Positions 24,909 through 36,571 of a stretch of DNA of 64,000 nt are shown here, one piece after another. The stretch is from Thuidium tamariscinum (lineage: Eukaryota > Streptophyta > Bryopsida > Hypnales > Thuidiaceae). Position 1 is the first letter of the stretch; each line of letters begins with the position of its first letter. Under the pieces are notes generated by a model. It made no database searches and had not been told where the DNA came from. It saw only the letters and a list, made by a program, of their open reading frames with translations. Position numbers and translations under genes: made by a program. The stretch spans positions 6,269,001 to 6,333,000 of the forward strand of contig OX344754.2 in NCBI GenBank assembly GCA_947034885.2. Direction: 5' to 3'.

Positions 24909-25003
24909 TTCCCCGGGTTCGGTCGACCCGAGAAATGAGCGGGTTTCGCCTTTGACCCGGGGAACGGAGGGCTGGACCAGTGGACCCCGCGTTCAGGGGT
25001 CCA
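24909..25003. promoter_or_regulatory. GC-rich hairpin cluster upstream of the MFS gene
   Basis: Perfect stems TTCCCCGGGT (24909-24918) with ACCCGGGGAA (24955-24964), and TGGACCCC (24981-24988) with GGGGTCCA (24996-25003). This compact GC-rich island lies about 430-520 bp upstream of the transporter ATG in otherwise AT-rich DNA. It may be promoter architecture or the remnant of a small transposon. I make no transcription-factor assignment. Confidence 0.45.
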
Positions 25004-25010
25004 ACGTAGA

Positions 25011-26387
25011 AATGGGAGATTTATCATCCAGTTATATAATATAATATTAACTTTCATCCAATTATAATATAAACTTTCATCCAAAGGCTTGTGATCTGAG
25101 CAGTTCACCGCACGATGGAATCGTGCATTATTTGGAGCTATTTTCCCAGGTGGTTGTGGACTTTTGGTTCCAGCAGTTCAGGTGAAAGGTCGGGGCTTTT
25201 CAGATGAATCTCCGAATGTAGTTAGATGGATGTAAAAATACTCAAAATGGATGAAAAACATGCAAATGTATGCAAACTTTTGGTGGTAATATGGAGTAAT
25301 ATTTATGTACCAAAAATTGAGAATTGTCACATGCACACTCCATTAGTGCTACTATCAAAAACCCTATTCATGTATTTCTTCCAATTATATACAATTAAGC
25401 TTTGTACAAGGCCACAATGGGGCTATTTTCAAAATGGCAAAAAATAGTGAAGTGAACAAAATTGAAAAGATTATCTTATATTTCAATTTTCCTACTCAAA
25501 GATTTCTCTAATTTTAAAATTTTTCCTATTCATAGAATATACATCTTTTAAACTTGCTTTTGAATATTGATGAAATTCTTTAAATGTGCTCATGCCAAAC
25601 TCTAATTTTTTCAGCTAAATAAAATAAGGAGAAAAATTGTCTTATGCTTTAGATTTGTTAACTTTATAAATCTATTGTTTTGTTCTATTATTTATGAATG
25701 CATAATAATCTTCTTCATTCTATCACATTTTCATGTTCTAAATTTAAGATTAACAAAAAAAAATAAAAATAGTGAGAGTTTTCAAATACTTAAATCAATT
25801 AATTATATTTGCCTTATTCAATTGATTGTTGCAAACTTTAGGTGTCATAATACATAGAAGTATTAAAAAATACTCATTAAAAAAGGAACACTAAATTTTT
25901 ATTTTTGTTCATTTCTTAGTTTTTGTTTTTTTAATAAAAATTTAGGATAAATACATTCATTTATTGCAAAACATATGCATGAATTCTAAAAGCAAGCTTC
26001 TCTATTTATCAATGCTGTAGTAATGACAAGCATCATAGCAAGAAAGGCTAATTTTATAACACATATCTTGTGATATTTTATGTATTATATGGGTAACATT
26101 TGGATGATATTTAGGTGATACTAGAGTGAATTACAATATTAATTTTCCATATATCCATTTGGCTATTATTTGCAAATAATAATATCACGTATCACATGTT
26201 GACAATTTACAATTTTTTAAACATAATACCTAGTATTTTTTATGCATGATATTCTACCAATTGGCAATAGCCAAAAGATGCCAGCATTGTTTTTTTGTGA
26301 AGGAAATTTTCATTTTTGCAATCATAATAGTCAAAATGCTATTGTATTTTTAGACTGATATCGACATTTCATCTAGGCATCACCATG
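25011..26387. other. AT-rich intergenic sequence, no gene seen
   Basis: Short open frames at 25226-25447 and 25675-25857 carry no recognisable motif. No repeat boundary is visible. Confidence 0.55.
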
Positions 26388-26646
26388 CATTAGATGTTTT
26401 TTCAGAGATTAGAAGATTATTTCAGGGCCGTTTCCAATGCTGGGAACAGTCAGAATAAAAATTAATAAAATAATAAAATAATTTTTTTTTTTAATTTGAA
26501 AAAAAAATTAATTATTTAATTATTTAATTATTAAAATTTGATGTGGCAATCTCTTGACCACATCAGATCGCACGCGTGGCAGCGTTCCCCAGCGTTCCTA
26601 CAGTCGGGAACTTGCAGTCTTGTTACTAGCAAAAAAACATCTAATG
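26388..26646. mobile_element. Small TIR transposon (MITE), family 'CATTAGA', copy 2
   Basis: The ends are CATTAGATGTTTTTT and its inverted counterpart AAAAAAACATCTAATG. The interior matches the element at 1823-2125: a GTGGCA..GACCAC stem, a CAGCGTTCC block, and CAGTCGGGAACTTGCAGTC near the right end, separated by an A/T-rich middle. The two copies are strongly diverged. I found no clear TSD here. Confidence 0.65.
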
Positions 26647-27184
26647 TTTTGATATAGATATCACTAAGTTTCACTCAAGTATTGCATGAATATTGAAGAA
26701 AAAATTGGCTACTTTTTGAAAATCATTAAAATAAAAATAAATATAATAAAAAGTTTTTGACAAGTTTTGTCATGACCTTTGTCACAACCTTGCATAGATA
26801 AATGAATTGATTGATGAAATCATTCATGACTTTTGTCATGACTTTTGATGGATGAAATAATTCATAATGAAATCTACACTACTAGACAAGTAAAGGTTGG
26901 TTACAAATAGATATCTTTAGATGGTGGATTTGTATACTTGAGTTGTGCAATAGATAGTGTTCATTGGAGTTAGACAACTCTCATATGAAGAAAAGTGTAT
27001 TGGAGCTCGGACTTAAATGATGCAAAGTAGAAGATTAGAATTTTGGATTAGATAGGATTTGGATAAGTGTAACCAAGATTTTTAGTATAATGGATTGTTC
27101 TATATAGAACCATAAATAGAAAGCTAAAGGTACGAAAGAAGTCATACTCTATCTCAGCCTTAGACTACTACTAGCACCATTCTA
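26647..27184. other. AT-rich intergenic sequence, no gene seen
   Basis: No supported coding or repeat feature. A short direct repetition of CATGACTTTTGTCATGAC around 26770-26850 is visible. Confidence 0.5.
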
Positions 27185-27865
27185 TGCCATTTGGATGACA
27201 ACTATCTAAGCTAGATCCTCAATAGAAATGAAAAGTAGTTTTTTCATCCACTTTTGTTTGTTGACCTTTCATATTGAGTTTATGAATAGTATCCAATTGA
27301 GTTTATTTGTCTAACTAGTGTTTGGTTTCATGTAGTTGAGAAGCAAGTAAAAAAAACGGATGGCAAAATTTTCTATTTTTGTGTATTTTAAGAAGTTGTT
27401 GCTCCTTGCCCTAAATCTAAAAAATTTCCCCCAAAATGATATTTTTTGAGTTTGAGCCCAATTAACAAAATGAAGGTTATATAATTTAGTTCTACTCCAA
27501 TTTGAATTCTTGTTCCTACAATTTGAACTTTGGATGTATTTTCAATGTCCATTGTATTTTAATTATTGAATGATACAGAAATTGAGTTTACACTGCACTG
27601 TGATATTTGTTTCTATTATATACACACAGAGTAAAAAAATTCTATTTGATGTGATTTTTCTTCACTTTTTTCTTCAAAAATTCTCATAAAAATCAATTTT
27701 CCTCAAAAGAATCTAAAATTTTTGTGAAGTAAAGAAAATATGTAATTCTATCTTTGAAAAATAAAAATAAAAATTTTCATACATACATAATTCCAAAGCC
27801 ACAACAAACTTAGTAATGAACAACAAGACTCGAATCAATGGTTATAGGTCCATCCTTTTAGTATT
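27185..27865 (+). repeat. Dispersed repeat, copy lacking a MITE insertion
   Basis: About 680 bp similar to 36895-37900. Shared anchors include AACGGATGGCA, GAATTTGAGC / GAGTTTGAGC, AACAAAATGAAGGT and the AAAATAAAAATAAAAATTTTCA block near the end. The copy at 37 kb is interrupted by a 313-bp MITE at 36998-37310 that is absent here (junction near 27295), so this copy records the empty site. Element type unknown; no open frame. Confidence 0.75.
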
Positions 27866-28679
27866 AAGGATTAATAGTCTTATTGGTGGTCTCTTTTAAA
27901 TAAGACAAAACCTCAGAAGGATGAAAATTCTCTTTGAGAGATTGATCCCTCTATCGTTAAGTAATTTGAGCTCCTTTTAAAATAATTTTTGGTAATACAT
28001 ATATTTTGTATTTATAATACAAGTCTATTGTGGGAGGTTTCGGTAATTTGTTCAAAAACTAAAACCAAGTTGGACTGCAAGAACTAGTGTAATACTGATA
28101 ATTGGTATATTTTACCATGAAATTCATTTGAACAAATTGGGCACCTATTGTGAAGTGCCCCGTAGAATTCACCTACTAGATTGTAAATTTCTTCTTAAAA
28201 TCTTCAATATTTTTATATAGTAATGGATATGTATTTTTGCAACCCTAGAATTAGAGTCTAACAAAAAACTTGAACTAAAGGAGGCAACCTATTTTTGACC
28301 ACTTAAGCAATTGAGTATATCTAAAGTGCGGATATGTTGAGGGAAAAAATTTCCCCATATACACAAATAGGTTTGAAAAGGATTCCATATTTTTCACAAT
28401 TTTATTTCTCAAAAAAAATTTACCATTAATTTTTAAAATGAAGATTGAGTTCATTCCACTTTAATCATATAGGTCTTCTTGTTTTTGACTAAGGGTTGGA
28501 TGCAAAATCAACCAAGGGGTGGTTGCAATATTGAGATATTTGTAGCCAATCATGATGCCCCACAACTATATTGGGAACTATGTTCTAATTAATCATTGTT
28601 TATCTTTACTGTATGGAAAGACAACACCTTACAATGACAATGACATATTGGGGGGATGATTTGGAATGGGTGCTTCCCA
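27866..28679. other. AT-rich intergenic sequence, no gene seen
   Basis: No feature can be supported beyond scattered short A/T repeats. Confidence 0.55.
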
Positions 28680-29115
28680 TATACTAAACTTGGCTATAAT
28701 TGAAAAGTTGAAGCCATCCATAATGATCAAATAAACAATTATAAAGATGATCTAATGTAGTATAAGGCAAAACAAATATTTTGTAAGGTGCAATGACAAA
28801 AATGATGGGGATTTCAAGAACTTTGGTAAATTCATCACTTGACTTGAAATTACTATGAATTTTGGAAGGCAAAAAGTGCTCTTGACCCATAGCCAATCTT
28901 TAGACTCTTCCAATTTTGATCAATCAAGAACTATTTTCCCACTCACTCTTTCTTACTTTTTTACTCACAACTTTGAAACATGTATCATGAACTTATTAAC
29001 CCCAACCTTGAAAATAAGAAAAAAATACATTCTAACCTTTGTTGAGAATAGCTTAGTCTACAAGTTGGCTAGGGGGGGCTAAATGAAAATTAATGGGTGG
29101 CTTGACCTTATATTG
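28680..29115 (+). mobile_element. MITE family 'AGGTAGAACC', diverged copy
   Basis: Aligns along its length with the intact element at 40416-40815 and, in reverse, with 41885-42275. The terminal repeats are decayed here. It contains an open frame from 28855 that starts MNFGRQK and is shared in part by the other two copies. Confidence 0.65.
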
Positions 29116-29519
29116 ACTTGTTACATTTTGCTCCAACAACAATATGTTTTTCTATAGTAGGTTGAAATAAGAAAGAAAAAATTATTGTAATCAATGTAAA
29201 AGTGTAGACCACAAACCCTTAAAAAATCTAGTGTCCATTCAATGTATGCAAGAAATCTTCGATAGGATCCTGTGAGGTCAATTTTTGGTTGAATGTTCGC
29301 AAAATTTTGACACAAGGTGTGAACATGTACCTCTTTATTAGAAATATAAATTTTTTTAATTATGTGCCAAGATGCTACCTTGAACTTTTCAAGTAGTCCA
29401 AGCAACTTTAGATAGGATATGCAAAACTCTTCCTTTACTTCTAGAATTTAGCAAGTATGTAACTTGCATGATACAAAATCAAATGCCAAGAAAAGGGTGA
29501 AAATCTCACCCGAGGAGAA

Positions 29520-29714
29520 GTTAGTATCATGAGAAAGATGGGTTAGTCATTTTGGAAATCAACCTTTTGGATATTGTAAGAATCATTTGTTTATAAAAAT
29601 CCAAGAACACTCATTTGTGGTCAAACTATTGTACAAGATCTCCTTTTTTGCACAAAATTCTAAAGATGAATGTCTATATTTTCTATCCTACAAAGAAAGA
29701 TTTTATATCATTTA
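29520..29714. repeat. Dispersed repeat interrupted by a TTAA element
   Basis: Similar to 46740-46930 in the TARBP1 intron (anchors GGAATCATTTGT / GAATCATTTGT, GAAGATCTC / AAGATCTCC, AATTCTATCCTACA / TTTCTATCCTACA and TATCATT). The sequence is broken at 29715 by the element that follows and resumes for a short distance after 30668. Confidence 0.65.
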
Positions 29715-29718
29715 TTAA

Positions 29719-30664
29719 CCCCTAAACCCCTAATAGCGTTTTCACCAAAAAAAACTGCTCCAAAACTGCCATTTCTAATACAAGAGCAATTTTTTTTTAA
29801 AAACACATTTTTGACTCATGTAACCGTAGGATCTTATAGTAAGGTGGTTTGTAAACATGTGGTAAAAATTTCAGAAATTTCCACCATGTAGATTGCAAGA
29901 TATAAGCATTTGAATTGACAAAAACTGTTTTTTTATCCCTGCGAAAATCCGGGCAGCTGCACTTCACAAGGTCACATTTGTGTGAAAAAAAATTCAAAAT
30001 GGTGGTTACTCTTTGAATTCTTACTTCAATGTAAGTTGGCTACATTCTCAAAAAATTTCAAACCATTTGGAATTGTACAACATATAGGAAAAAATAAGTA
30101 AGTAGAAAGAAGTAAACAATGAGCCAAAATACTAAATTGTGAACATTTTATTCATGGAATTGAAAATTTTCAATCCCAATGGTTAAAATGTTGAAATAAA
30201 CAATCTACACCTTTTGTTTTTATTTTTTTTCAAAAATATGAAAAATTGAATTAAATGAAGAATTTCAAACTTTTTTGTGCTGTGCAGATTCTGTAACTGG
30301 CTGCAAACTACCCCAAACTTAAAATCTTCATAACTTTTGACTCATTGATTGGAATGGGTTGATTCAAAGCTTCACATGTCTGTATAAACCTAAAGAACCG
30401 ATTTGAAATTTCACTTTTCAAAAAAAAGTTTTTTTGAAAAAGTTTTTTCAGCTGCCCGGGCTGCCCGCCGAGCAAACAAAGTGACATATCATGCCATAAC
30501 TTTTTATCTACCAAGTCAAAAGTTATGAAAATTGTTGGGCCTTAAAGGTACTCCTTGGACACACATTGTATCAAAATTTCAAAGAAAAAAAATAAAAACT
30601 CCATCCGTAGTGAGCTGCCCAAAAACTCTATAATCTCAAAAAACGTTGTTTAGGGGTTTAGGGG
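29719..30664. mobile_element. TTAA-flanked TIR element, 946 bp (piggyBac-like, non-autonomous)
   Basis: Both ends read CCCCTAAACCCCTAA inwards and then continue with a related GCGTTTT / ACGTTTT block, giving TIRs of about 24 bp. TTAA lies directly outside each end (29715-29718 and 30665-30668). The flanks match a paralogous sequence near 46930 that lacks the insertion. There is no transposase: the interior has only short open frames and a GC-rich patch with CTGCCCGGGCTGCCC. The combination of TTAA duplication and CCC-starting TIR is characteristic of the piggyBac superfamily; the family assignment is inference. Confidence 0.75.
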
Positions 30665-30668
30665 TTAA

Positions 30669-32945
30669 ACACTTAGTGTTGGTAGCATCTTCTTAGGAAT
30701 AAAGTCTATTGGCCTTGTCGGGCAAGGTTGGAAAAAATCCTTTATCTTCAAATTTTTTTTCTATGATTTATCAGAAAATTTTCCTATTGTCTATCTATAC
30801 CTTTAGATGAGGTTGATTAATACTTTTATTTATTACTTTGAAATTTCTAAAACCACACATCCCAAAAATCACGTTCTTGGTATCGTTGAAAATTTCTTTC
30901 CAAAGAGGGGTACACGAACTTTGTTTTATGACATTCTAACCTATAACAACAAAAGATATAGAATTTGAAGTTTCTATAAAATGTAAAAAATTAGAAAATT
31001 ATTATATGGGCTCCAAAACTTGCAAATTGTATAACTATACACAAAGATCTAATGAGACTATAAAGTGCCAAAATTGAACCGTCGACATCAAATTCTTAGG
31101 GGTCCACATCACCTCATACTATTCACAAGAGGCCACATGTGACACTTTCTTTTTACAAAAATGACTTGATTTCTTGGTTGAATTTGACCTTCATATAGAA
31201 TAGCTTATTTTAGACATCAAACATTAGTCATTGTATATGTACAAACACCACACCAGTGGAGGTAGCAATTAAATGCCCAATTTCCTCAAAAAAAACCTGG
31301 CAGCTTCAAGCCTATAGAAGAAAAGAAGGTAAATGTATTAAAAAATGCCAAACTATAATCATGGCCTTGCATACAATTTCTACAATTTTTCTAAAATCTC
31401 ATTTCATCCATTGTGCAAACATAAGCTAATACATACAAAACTTGCATACAAAAACTACATACACAAAATTGCATATTCAAAATTTGCCTCTTTCACTTAA
31501 AGCCCCCCAAATGAAGGAACCAAAAAACTTAAAACCTTCTTGAAAGAAAGGTTACATAACCCTTGGCTTACAACCATTAAAAAGAAAACTACACCACACT
31601 ACCATATCCAAGTGCCTACAATTGGTCAATCCAAACCAACCCAATCTAAAAGCTTACAATCCATTTTCAACTACTTAAGGAATTCAACATAGCTCTAAAC
31701 TGCATTTGGTGGGGGGATGTTTTTTTCCTGTATAGGAAAATATATTATTTTTAGACAAATTTGAAGTTTTTTCATATTCTTTTGCTCCAAAAAAAGATAT
31801 TGTGAATTTCTTTTGTCAAGATTTTCTTAAACCTATTCTTGATATATAGATATGTCTAATTCCAACCATGGGTTGGTTATAAAATCGAGAAGAAATCAAT
31901 GGCTCCTAATACATTAGAATGGATCAATTGCTTCATCATTCCTCCTATGTTGAGAAATAGAACAACTTAGACATTGGAAATTGAATGGGTGATCGAAAAG
32001 GGGTCAAGACATTAGACAATCCAATCCAATCCAACCCAACCTTTGTTAGATGAACTTCATTTTGTCTGCAATCCGTTTCTATCACCCTACATTTGGCCCC
32101 ATTTCCACCCATTCCACCATCCAAATTTGTCCAAAAATGAGCCAAATCTACTAAGAAATCTGACAAAATCAATGTATTAATATCATTTAGAGTAATGTAT
32201 CAATAGGTGATTGCAGAAAACTTAGATGTTAATAGATTATAAGAAGGTGGCTATGGGTTGCTATTAGGGTCCTCGTGACCCTAGTTATGAGTGCCTTAGT
32301 AATTCATGGCTAAATACTTCAAAAATTCACAGAAATTACAATACTAATTGGAAAATTATAATTCCACTTGGGTCCAATTCGTGAAACATGCGCACACCTT
32401 TGAAAGTATGTGCCCCTCTAAGAATTAGCCCCAACATAGTTAGGATGGTAATAGGCTTGTCTACCTTAACCCTTGAACGCCGCCGCAAACGTTTGGCGTC
32501 TTTTGAATGGCAAAGAATCTTTTCTTGTAGGACAAAAGTGCAACTTGTCATCCTCAGTATTACGGGTGAAAAGGGAAGATCTTCTATAGTACTTTGACTT
32601 CCAATGAGTATATTTGGCTCAATGTTTTCTTTTCATTTCTTGTAAAGTGCCATAGTGGCAATACTTCATTTTATTATAGTGCTCCAAATTTCAACATTCA
32701 TCCATATATTGAATAGAAAATATCATATTAGCACATAACATATATCTATCATCCTATTTTCATCCATTATTTGACAATTTCATCCAATAGTTTAAAAAAA
32801 ATTGAAATTTATTGGCAATTTCATCCAAAATTTTACTGTTTATTTTCTATAGGCATGGTGTTAGGTAAAAAAATTTGGTGCAATTTTGCTCCAAATTGCC
32901 ACAAAAATACCCATTGATTTGGCTTATGCAAAGCAAATGATGTCA
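30669..32945. other. AT-rich intergenic sequence, no supported gene
   Basis: Open frames at 31945-32172 (minus), 32336-32551 (minus) and 32388-32597 (plus) overlap or are isolated, and none carries a recognisable domain. A less AT-rich patch at 32400-32580 has no identifiable content. Confidence 0.5.
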
Positions 32946-32947
32946 TA

Positions 32948-33256
32948 AGGGAGGAGGCTCCAAAACCGCTCACCTTTTGAAATGTATATTTTTGATATAT
33001 GATGCTTTTTGATCTTTACAGTAATGTACAAACCGTGAACATTTGAGGGGGTGGGCGGTTTTGGAGCCCTATGCCATATTGACTTTAGAAATTCATAACT
33101 AATTCTAGAGAGCTCCAAAAAATATGAAACGACTTGGGTTAGATGCCTATTCAAGCTGTCTTTCAAGAAAAATTCACTGGAAAATACTTCAAGATGTTTG
33201 ATCTGCCCAAAATTCTGTTCCAGCCCTTAGATGGTCGGTTTATGGACCTCCTCCCT
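32948..33256 (-). mobile_element. TA-inserting MITE, family 'AGGAGGT', copy in reverse (309 bp)
   Basis: TIRs of about 20 bp: the left end is AGGGAGGAGGCTCCAAAACC and the right end read inwards is AGGGAGGAGGTCCATAAACC. TA flanks both sides (32946-32947, 33257-33258). It aligns in reverse complement with 36998-37310 throughout. Non-coding. The TA target suits a Tc1/mariner-related (Stowaway-like) element, though the TIR differs from classical Stowaway. Confidence 0.82.
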
Positions 33257-33258
33257 TA

Positions 33259-33850
33259 CAATATCAAAATGCATGATTTCCATGGCTACCGGTCCATCCT
33301 TCACAGGTTAATTCCATAAAATGCAAAGTAACCTGAAATTCACCTGGCACCACCAACTGATTCCCGGCATCTCGGATCCCTCATCCCTGTGCCGGTTTGT
33401 TTTGCTTGTTGGGGTCAATGGCTTGCAGACAATTATTTTGGCCGTTGCCAGGTATTCATCAATTCCAGCTCTCCTTCATCAGATCCATCAACCACGGCTA
33501 AGTTAAAGGGTATGATACCCGACTCCAAGGCCATGGCAGGCATGGATAAGAATAATGAGAACACGAATAATGTTCTCCTTGCATTATTGGGGGAGTCGGT
33601 GTCCGTCTTGCAGGGATGTAGCGTAAGTTAAATGGGATGAGTTTGGGCCGATGGACTTGGTCTTTGGAGGACATGATGAGAATCGGTGAAAGAAAGAAAC
33701 ACAGTTGTCCCCAGTGATCCCAGAACTGTTTTTGAAATTTAGTGCAATATGCGATCTTTCAAGAGAAACAGGCATCAACTTGGCTATCATGAGAGTGAGT
33801 AGTAGAGTGAGTAGTAGTAGAACAAAATAGAAAAGAAAGGATTTTACAAG
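33259..33850. other. Non-AT-rich island between two MITEs, content unknown
   Basis: Composition is close to that of the exons in this window, and several overlapping frames of 60-80 codons are open (33321-33506 and 33389-33631 plus, 33584-33790 minus). I recognise no protein family and cannot choose a frame. It may be a captured gene fragment or a decayed exon. Confidence 0.4.
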
Positions 33851-33854
33851 TTAA

Positions 33855-34406
33855 CCCTTTAAAGCTTAAGGAGCCCCAAGCAACCTCTTGAATTCTTCTA
33901 GAATCAAATTTGCATATTGAAATTTTATAATTTAATTGAAATTATTATTTTTTTACAAATAAGCATTCATATCTTCTATCTAATGTGATTTTTAATTATT
34001 TTTGGAATAAAAAATGAAATTTATATGATTTTTTTAAATTTTATGTCTTTGAAAAATTATAGTAATTACAAAAAAGCTCACTTTACAATGAAATTTTTAT
34101 TGAAAATAGAGTTCATTATATTGAACATTATGGTGAAGTTGGCATGCTCTCTTTAGTTATACACAAATGAATTCAATAGAGAAACATGGTCCACAGTGCA
34201 TTTTGAAACTCTAAAATTCCCAACTTCAAATTGCCATAGACAAATCATCATTGCTCCAAATTTGATTGCCAATGGCTCATTAGAAGCGGAATACCCATGC
34301 CCTCACATTTTGTCCATACCTCAAGAGCAACTAAGGCCAAGAGAGTGTTCTAATTCCCAAAATTCAATTTTAAAGAACCAAAATTGGCATACTAGGCCCT
34401 AGAGGA
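33855..34406 (+). mobile_element. TTAA-flanked TIR element, copy 1 (552 bp, piggyBac-like)
   Basis: Flanked by TTAA at 33851-33854 and 34407-34410. The left end starts CCCTTTAAAGCTTAAGG; the right end read inwards starts TCCTCTAGGGCCTAG, so the TIR has decayed relative to copy 2 at 40886-41434. The two copies align end to end at roughly 90 % or better by eye. No transposase; the open frame at 34196-34402 is a chance frame. Confidence 0.78.
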
Positions 34407-34452
34407 TTAAGAAGGATAATTGGGAGTATTGTAAGGCAAAACTAACTAAATA

Positions 34453-34828
34453 TACAGTGGAAACATCCAAAAACATCCAAATAAGGAATTCAGAATAGTT
34501 GGAGGCAGCGTTTTCTAAAAATGATATTTTTCTAGTATTAGTGAGTGAAAATTCATGAATATTAAAAAAAAAATAGATTTTTTGGATATAGTATGTAATT
34601 TCTACAAATTTTCAAAGTGTTGGCTCCCTAGACCTGTGGAACTGTCTTGTACGTGCCCCCAAAATTGAACCTTGCGAAAATCAGCACTCAGCCAACCAAA
34701 TTTCCTTCTATGTCCTTTAGTTGTGTCAGCAAATTACAATCATACATGTGGCAAAGTCTACTGACGCATTTGGGTGAATCTACATTCCACTACAAAGAAC
34801 AGGTGTGGGAATGAGTATTTTGTCCTTA
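34453..34828 (-). repeat. Repeat unit R, copy A (reverse)
   Basis: First of several copies of a ~390-bp unit in 34.4-39.5 kb. In the forward sense the unit opens with AAGGGAGAAACACCCATT and closes with TGAATTCCTTATTTGGACG followed by TTTCCACTGTA. This copy is inverted. No coding capacity; the parent element is not identified. Confidence 0.75.
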
Positions 34829-35063
34829 TGCTAATTTTACTGTAGAAGAAGTTGCAAATTGACTATCAAATTTGATTGTTTGTTGTAATTTTGACTAAAA
34901 TGGCTCCATTAAAGGCCCTTTTTTACAATGTAACAGCAACACAAGGATTTTTTGGGCAAAAGCTGAGCGAAATTTAGCCAATTTTGGGAACACTAGTTGT
35001 CTATGGACCTTGGATTTGGCCGGGGTGTTTTAACAGAGTTTCATCTACAATGCTGACGTTGGC

Positions 35064-35454
35064 ATAAGGGAGAAACACCCATTTCCGTCCCTGTACCTAT
35101 TCCAAGTCCCTAGAGTGTCACTGAATCTGTCCATGAGCGTCCATTAAAGTGTCTGACAAGTGTTTAACTTTAATTTGCTGATGCAATTTGAAGACACATG
35201 TATAATTTTCATTCATTGACAACTGATTTCAGCAGAGTTTGGTTTAGGGTACACCTATAGGATGGTTCAAGTGGTCTAGGGAGCCAATTCTTTGAAAATT
35301 TGTAGAAATTACATACTGATTCTGAAAATTTTAATTTTTTTTTGAATATTCATGATTTTCTCTCGCTAATACTAGAAAAATATCAGTTTTAGAAAAAGAT
35401 GCCTCCAACCATGCTGAATTCCTTATTTGGACGGTTTTGGATGTTTCCACTGTA
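35064..35454 (+). repeat. Repeat unit R, copy B
   Basis: Full-length forward copy carrying the opening block (35064), CTAGGGAGCCAAT near 35277 and the closing TGAATTCCTTATTTGGACG near 35415. About 235 bp separates it from the inverted copy A. Confidence 0.78.
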
Positions 35455-35500
35455 AGTAGGTGTAAGTATGCAAGAAGGACGGAAGACAGATGGGAGGACT

Positions 35501-35719
35501 GGGGTGAACTGCCCCCTCGCTCAGCCACTTGGGAAAATGATGAAATTTTTCAATTTTTTTCAATTTTTTTCAATTTCTGATTTCATATTTGCAATTGGAG
35601 GCCCCAAATTAGCTTGGAGTGATGTATTAGGGAAATGAATTGAGCACAATAGAGGGCTTTTATTTCTACTTGCACCCCTAGAATGACTTAGCATGGGTGA
35701 ACAAGGGGGGTAATTCACA
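35501..35719 (-). mobile_element. MITE related to the 19704-19922 element
   Basis: The left end GGTGAACTGCCCCCTCGCTC and the right end GAACAAGGGGGGTAATTCAC form an imperfect TIR and match the 19.7-kb element in reverse orientation. The shared interior includes AATTTCTGATTTCATATTTG and GAGGGCTTTT. I cannot define a TSD for this copy. Confidence 0.7.
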
Positions 35720-35749
35720 TATCCATGGGTCTAGGTTTTTGTCAAATGG

Positions 35750-36571
35750 GACTACTATAGTGTGCTCTCTATTTTTGACATATTCAAAATAAAATAAAAA
35801 GTAATTTTCTGATTTTTTTGAATTCATAAAAAACTTCAAGCTTCAATAACTTTCACAACAATATAGGTTGAACCAACTGTGAAACAAAGCTTGTTCAGCC
35901 TTTTTCATAGAGAGCTTTATGACAGTACTAAAAACGCAACCACAGGATGTATAGTCTAGGAATCTCTTTGTAACAAAATAATAAACAAAATAAACAAAAC
36001 AAGCAACCTAACTTAAAGATATTATGGTCTAATGTGTCTTATGTTGTTGCCACAACCAGAATAAAAGTAAAAGTAATTTTTCAAAATGTTTTTAATTCAT
36101 AAAACCTTCAAAATGCAGTGACTTTCTTCCCATACATCGAAACAGCATAAAACAAAATTTGTGCATCCTTCCTCACAAAGAGCTTTCCAATAGTACAAAG
36201 AATGAGAATAGAGAACCATGGTCCCAGAGATCTCACCATAAGTTAACATACAAACCAACCAACCAACCAAAAGAAAACAAACAACCTAATTTAAAAATAT
36301 AATGGTCTTATGTTGTTGCCACAACCAGAATAAAAGTAAAAGTAATTTTTCAAAATGTTTTTAATTCATAAAACCTTCAAAATGCAGTGACTTTCTTCCC
36401 ATACATCCAAACACCATAAAACAAAATTTGTGCACCCTTCCTCACAAAGACAAAGAGCTTTCCAATGGTACCAAGAATGAGAATGGAGAAGCATGGTCCC
36501 ACAGATCTCACCATAAGTTAACATACAAACCAACCAACCAACCAAAAGAAAACAAACAGCCTAACATAAAG
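35750..36571 (+). repeat. ~278-bp tandem repeat, three units
   Basis: Units are about 35750-36023 (strongly diverged), 36024-36301 and 36302-36571. The last two are nearly identical, including GTTGTTGCCACAACCAGAAT, the GACTTTCTTCCCATACATC block, GAGCTTTCCAAT and a CAACCAACCAACCAAC tract; the third unit has a short ACAAAG duplication. Non-coding. Confidence 0.88.

Noticed and set aside
30649-30668. TTTAGGGG repeated twice, telomere-like
   Set aside because: It is the terminal inverted repeat of the 946-bp element, mirrored at 29719, and the period is 8 rather than 7.
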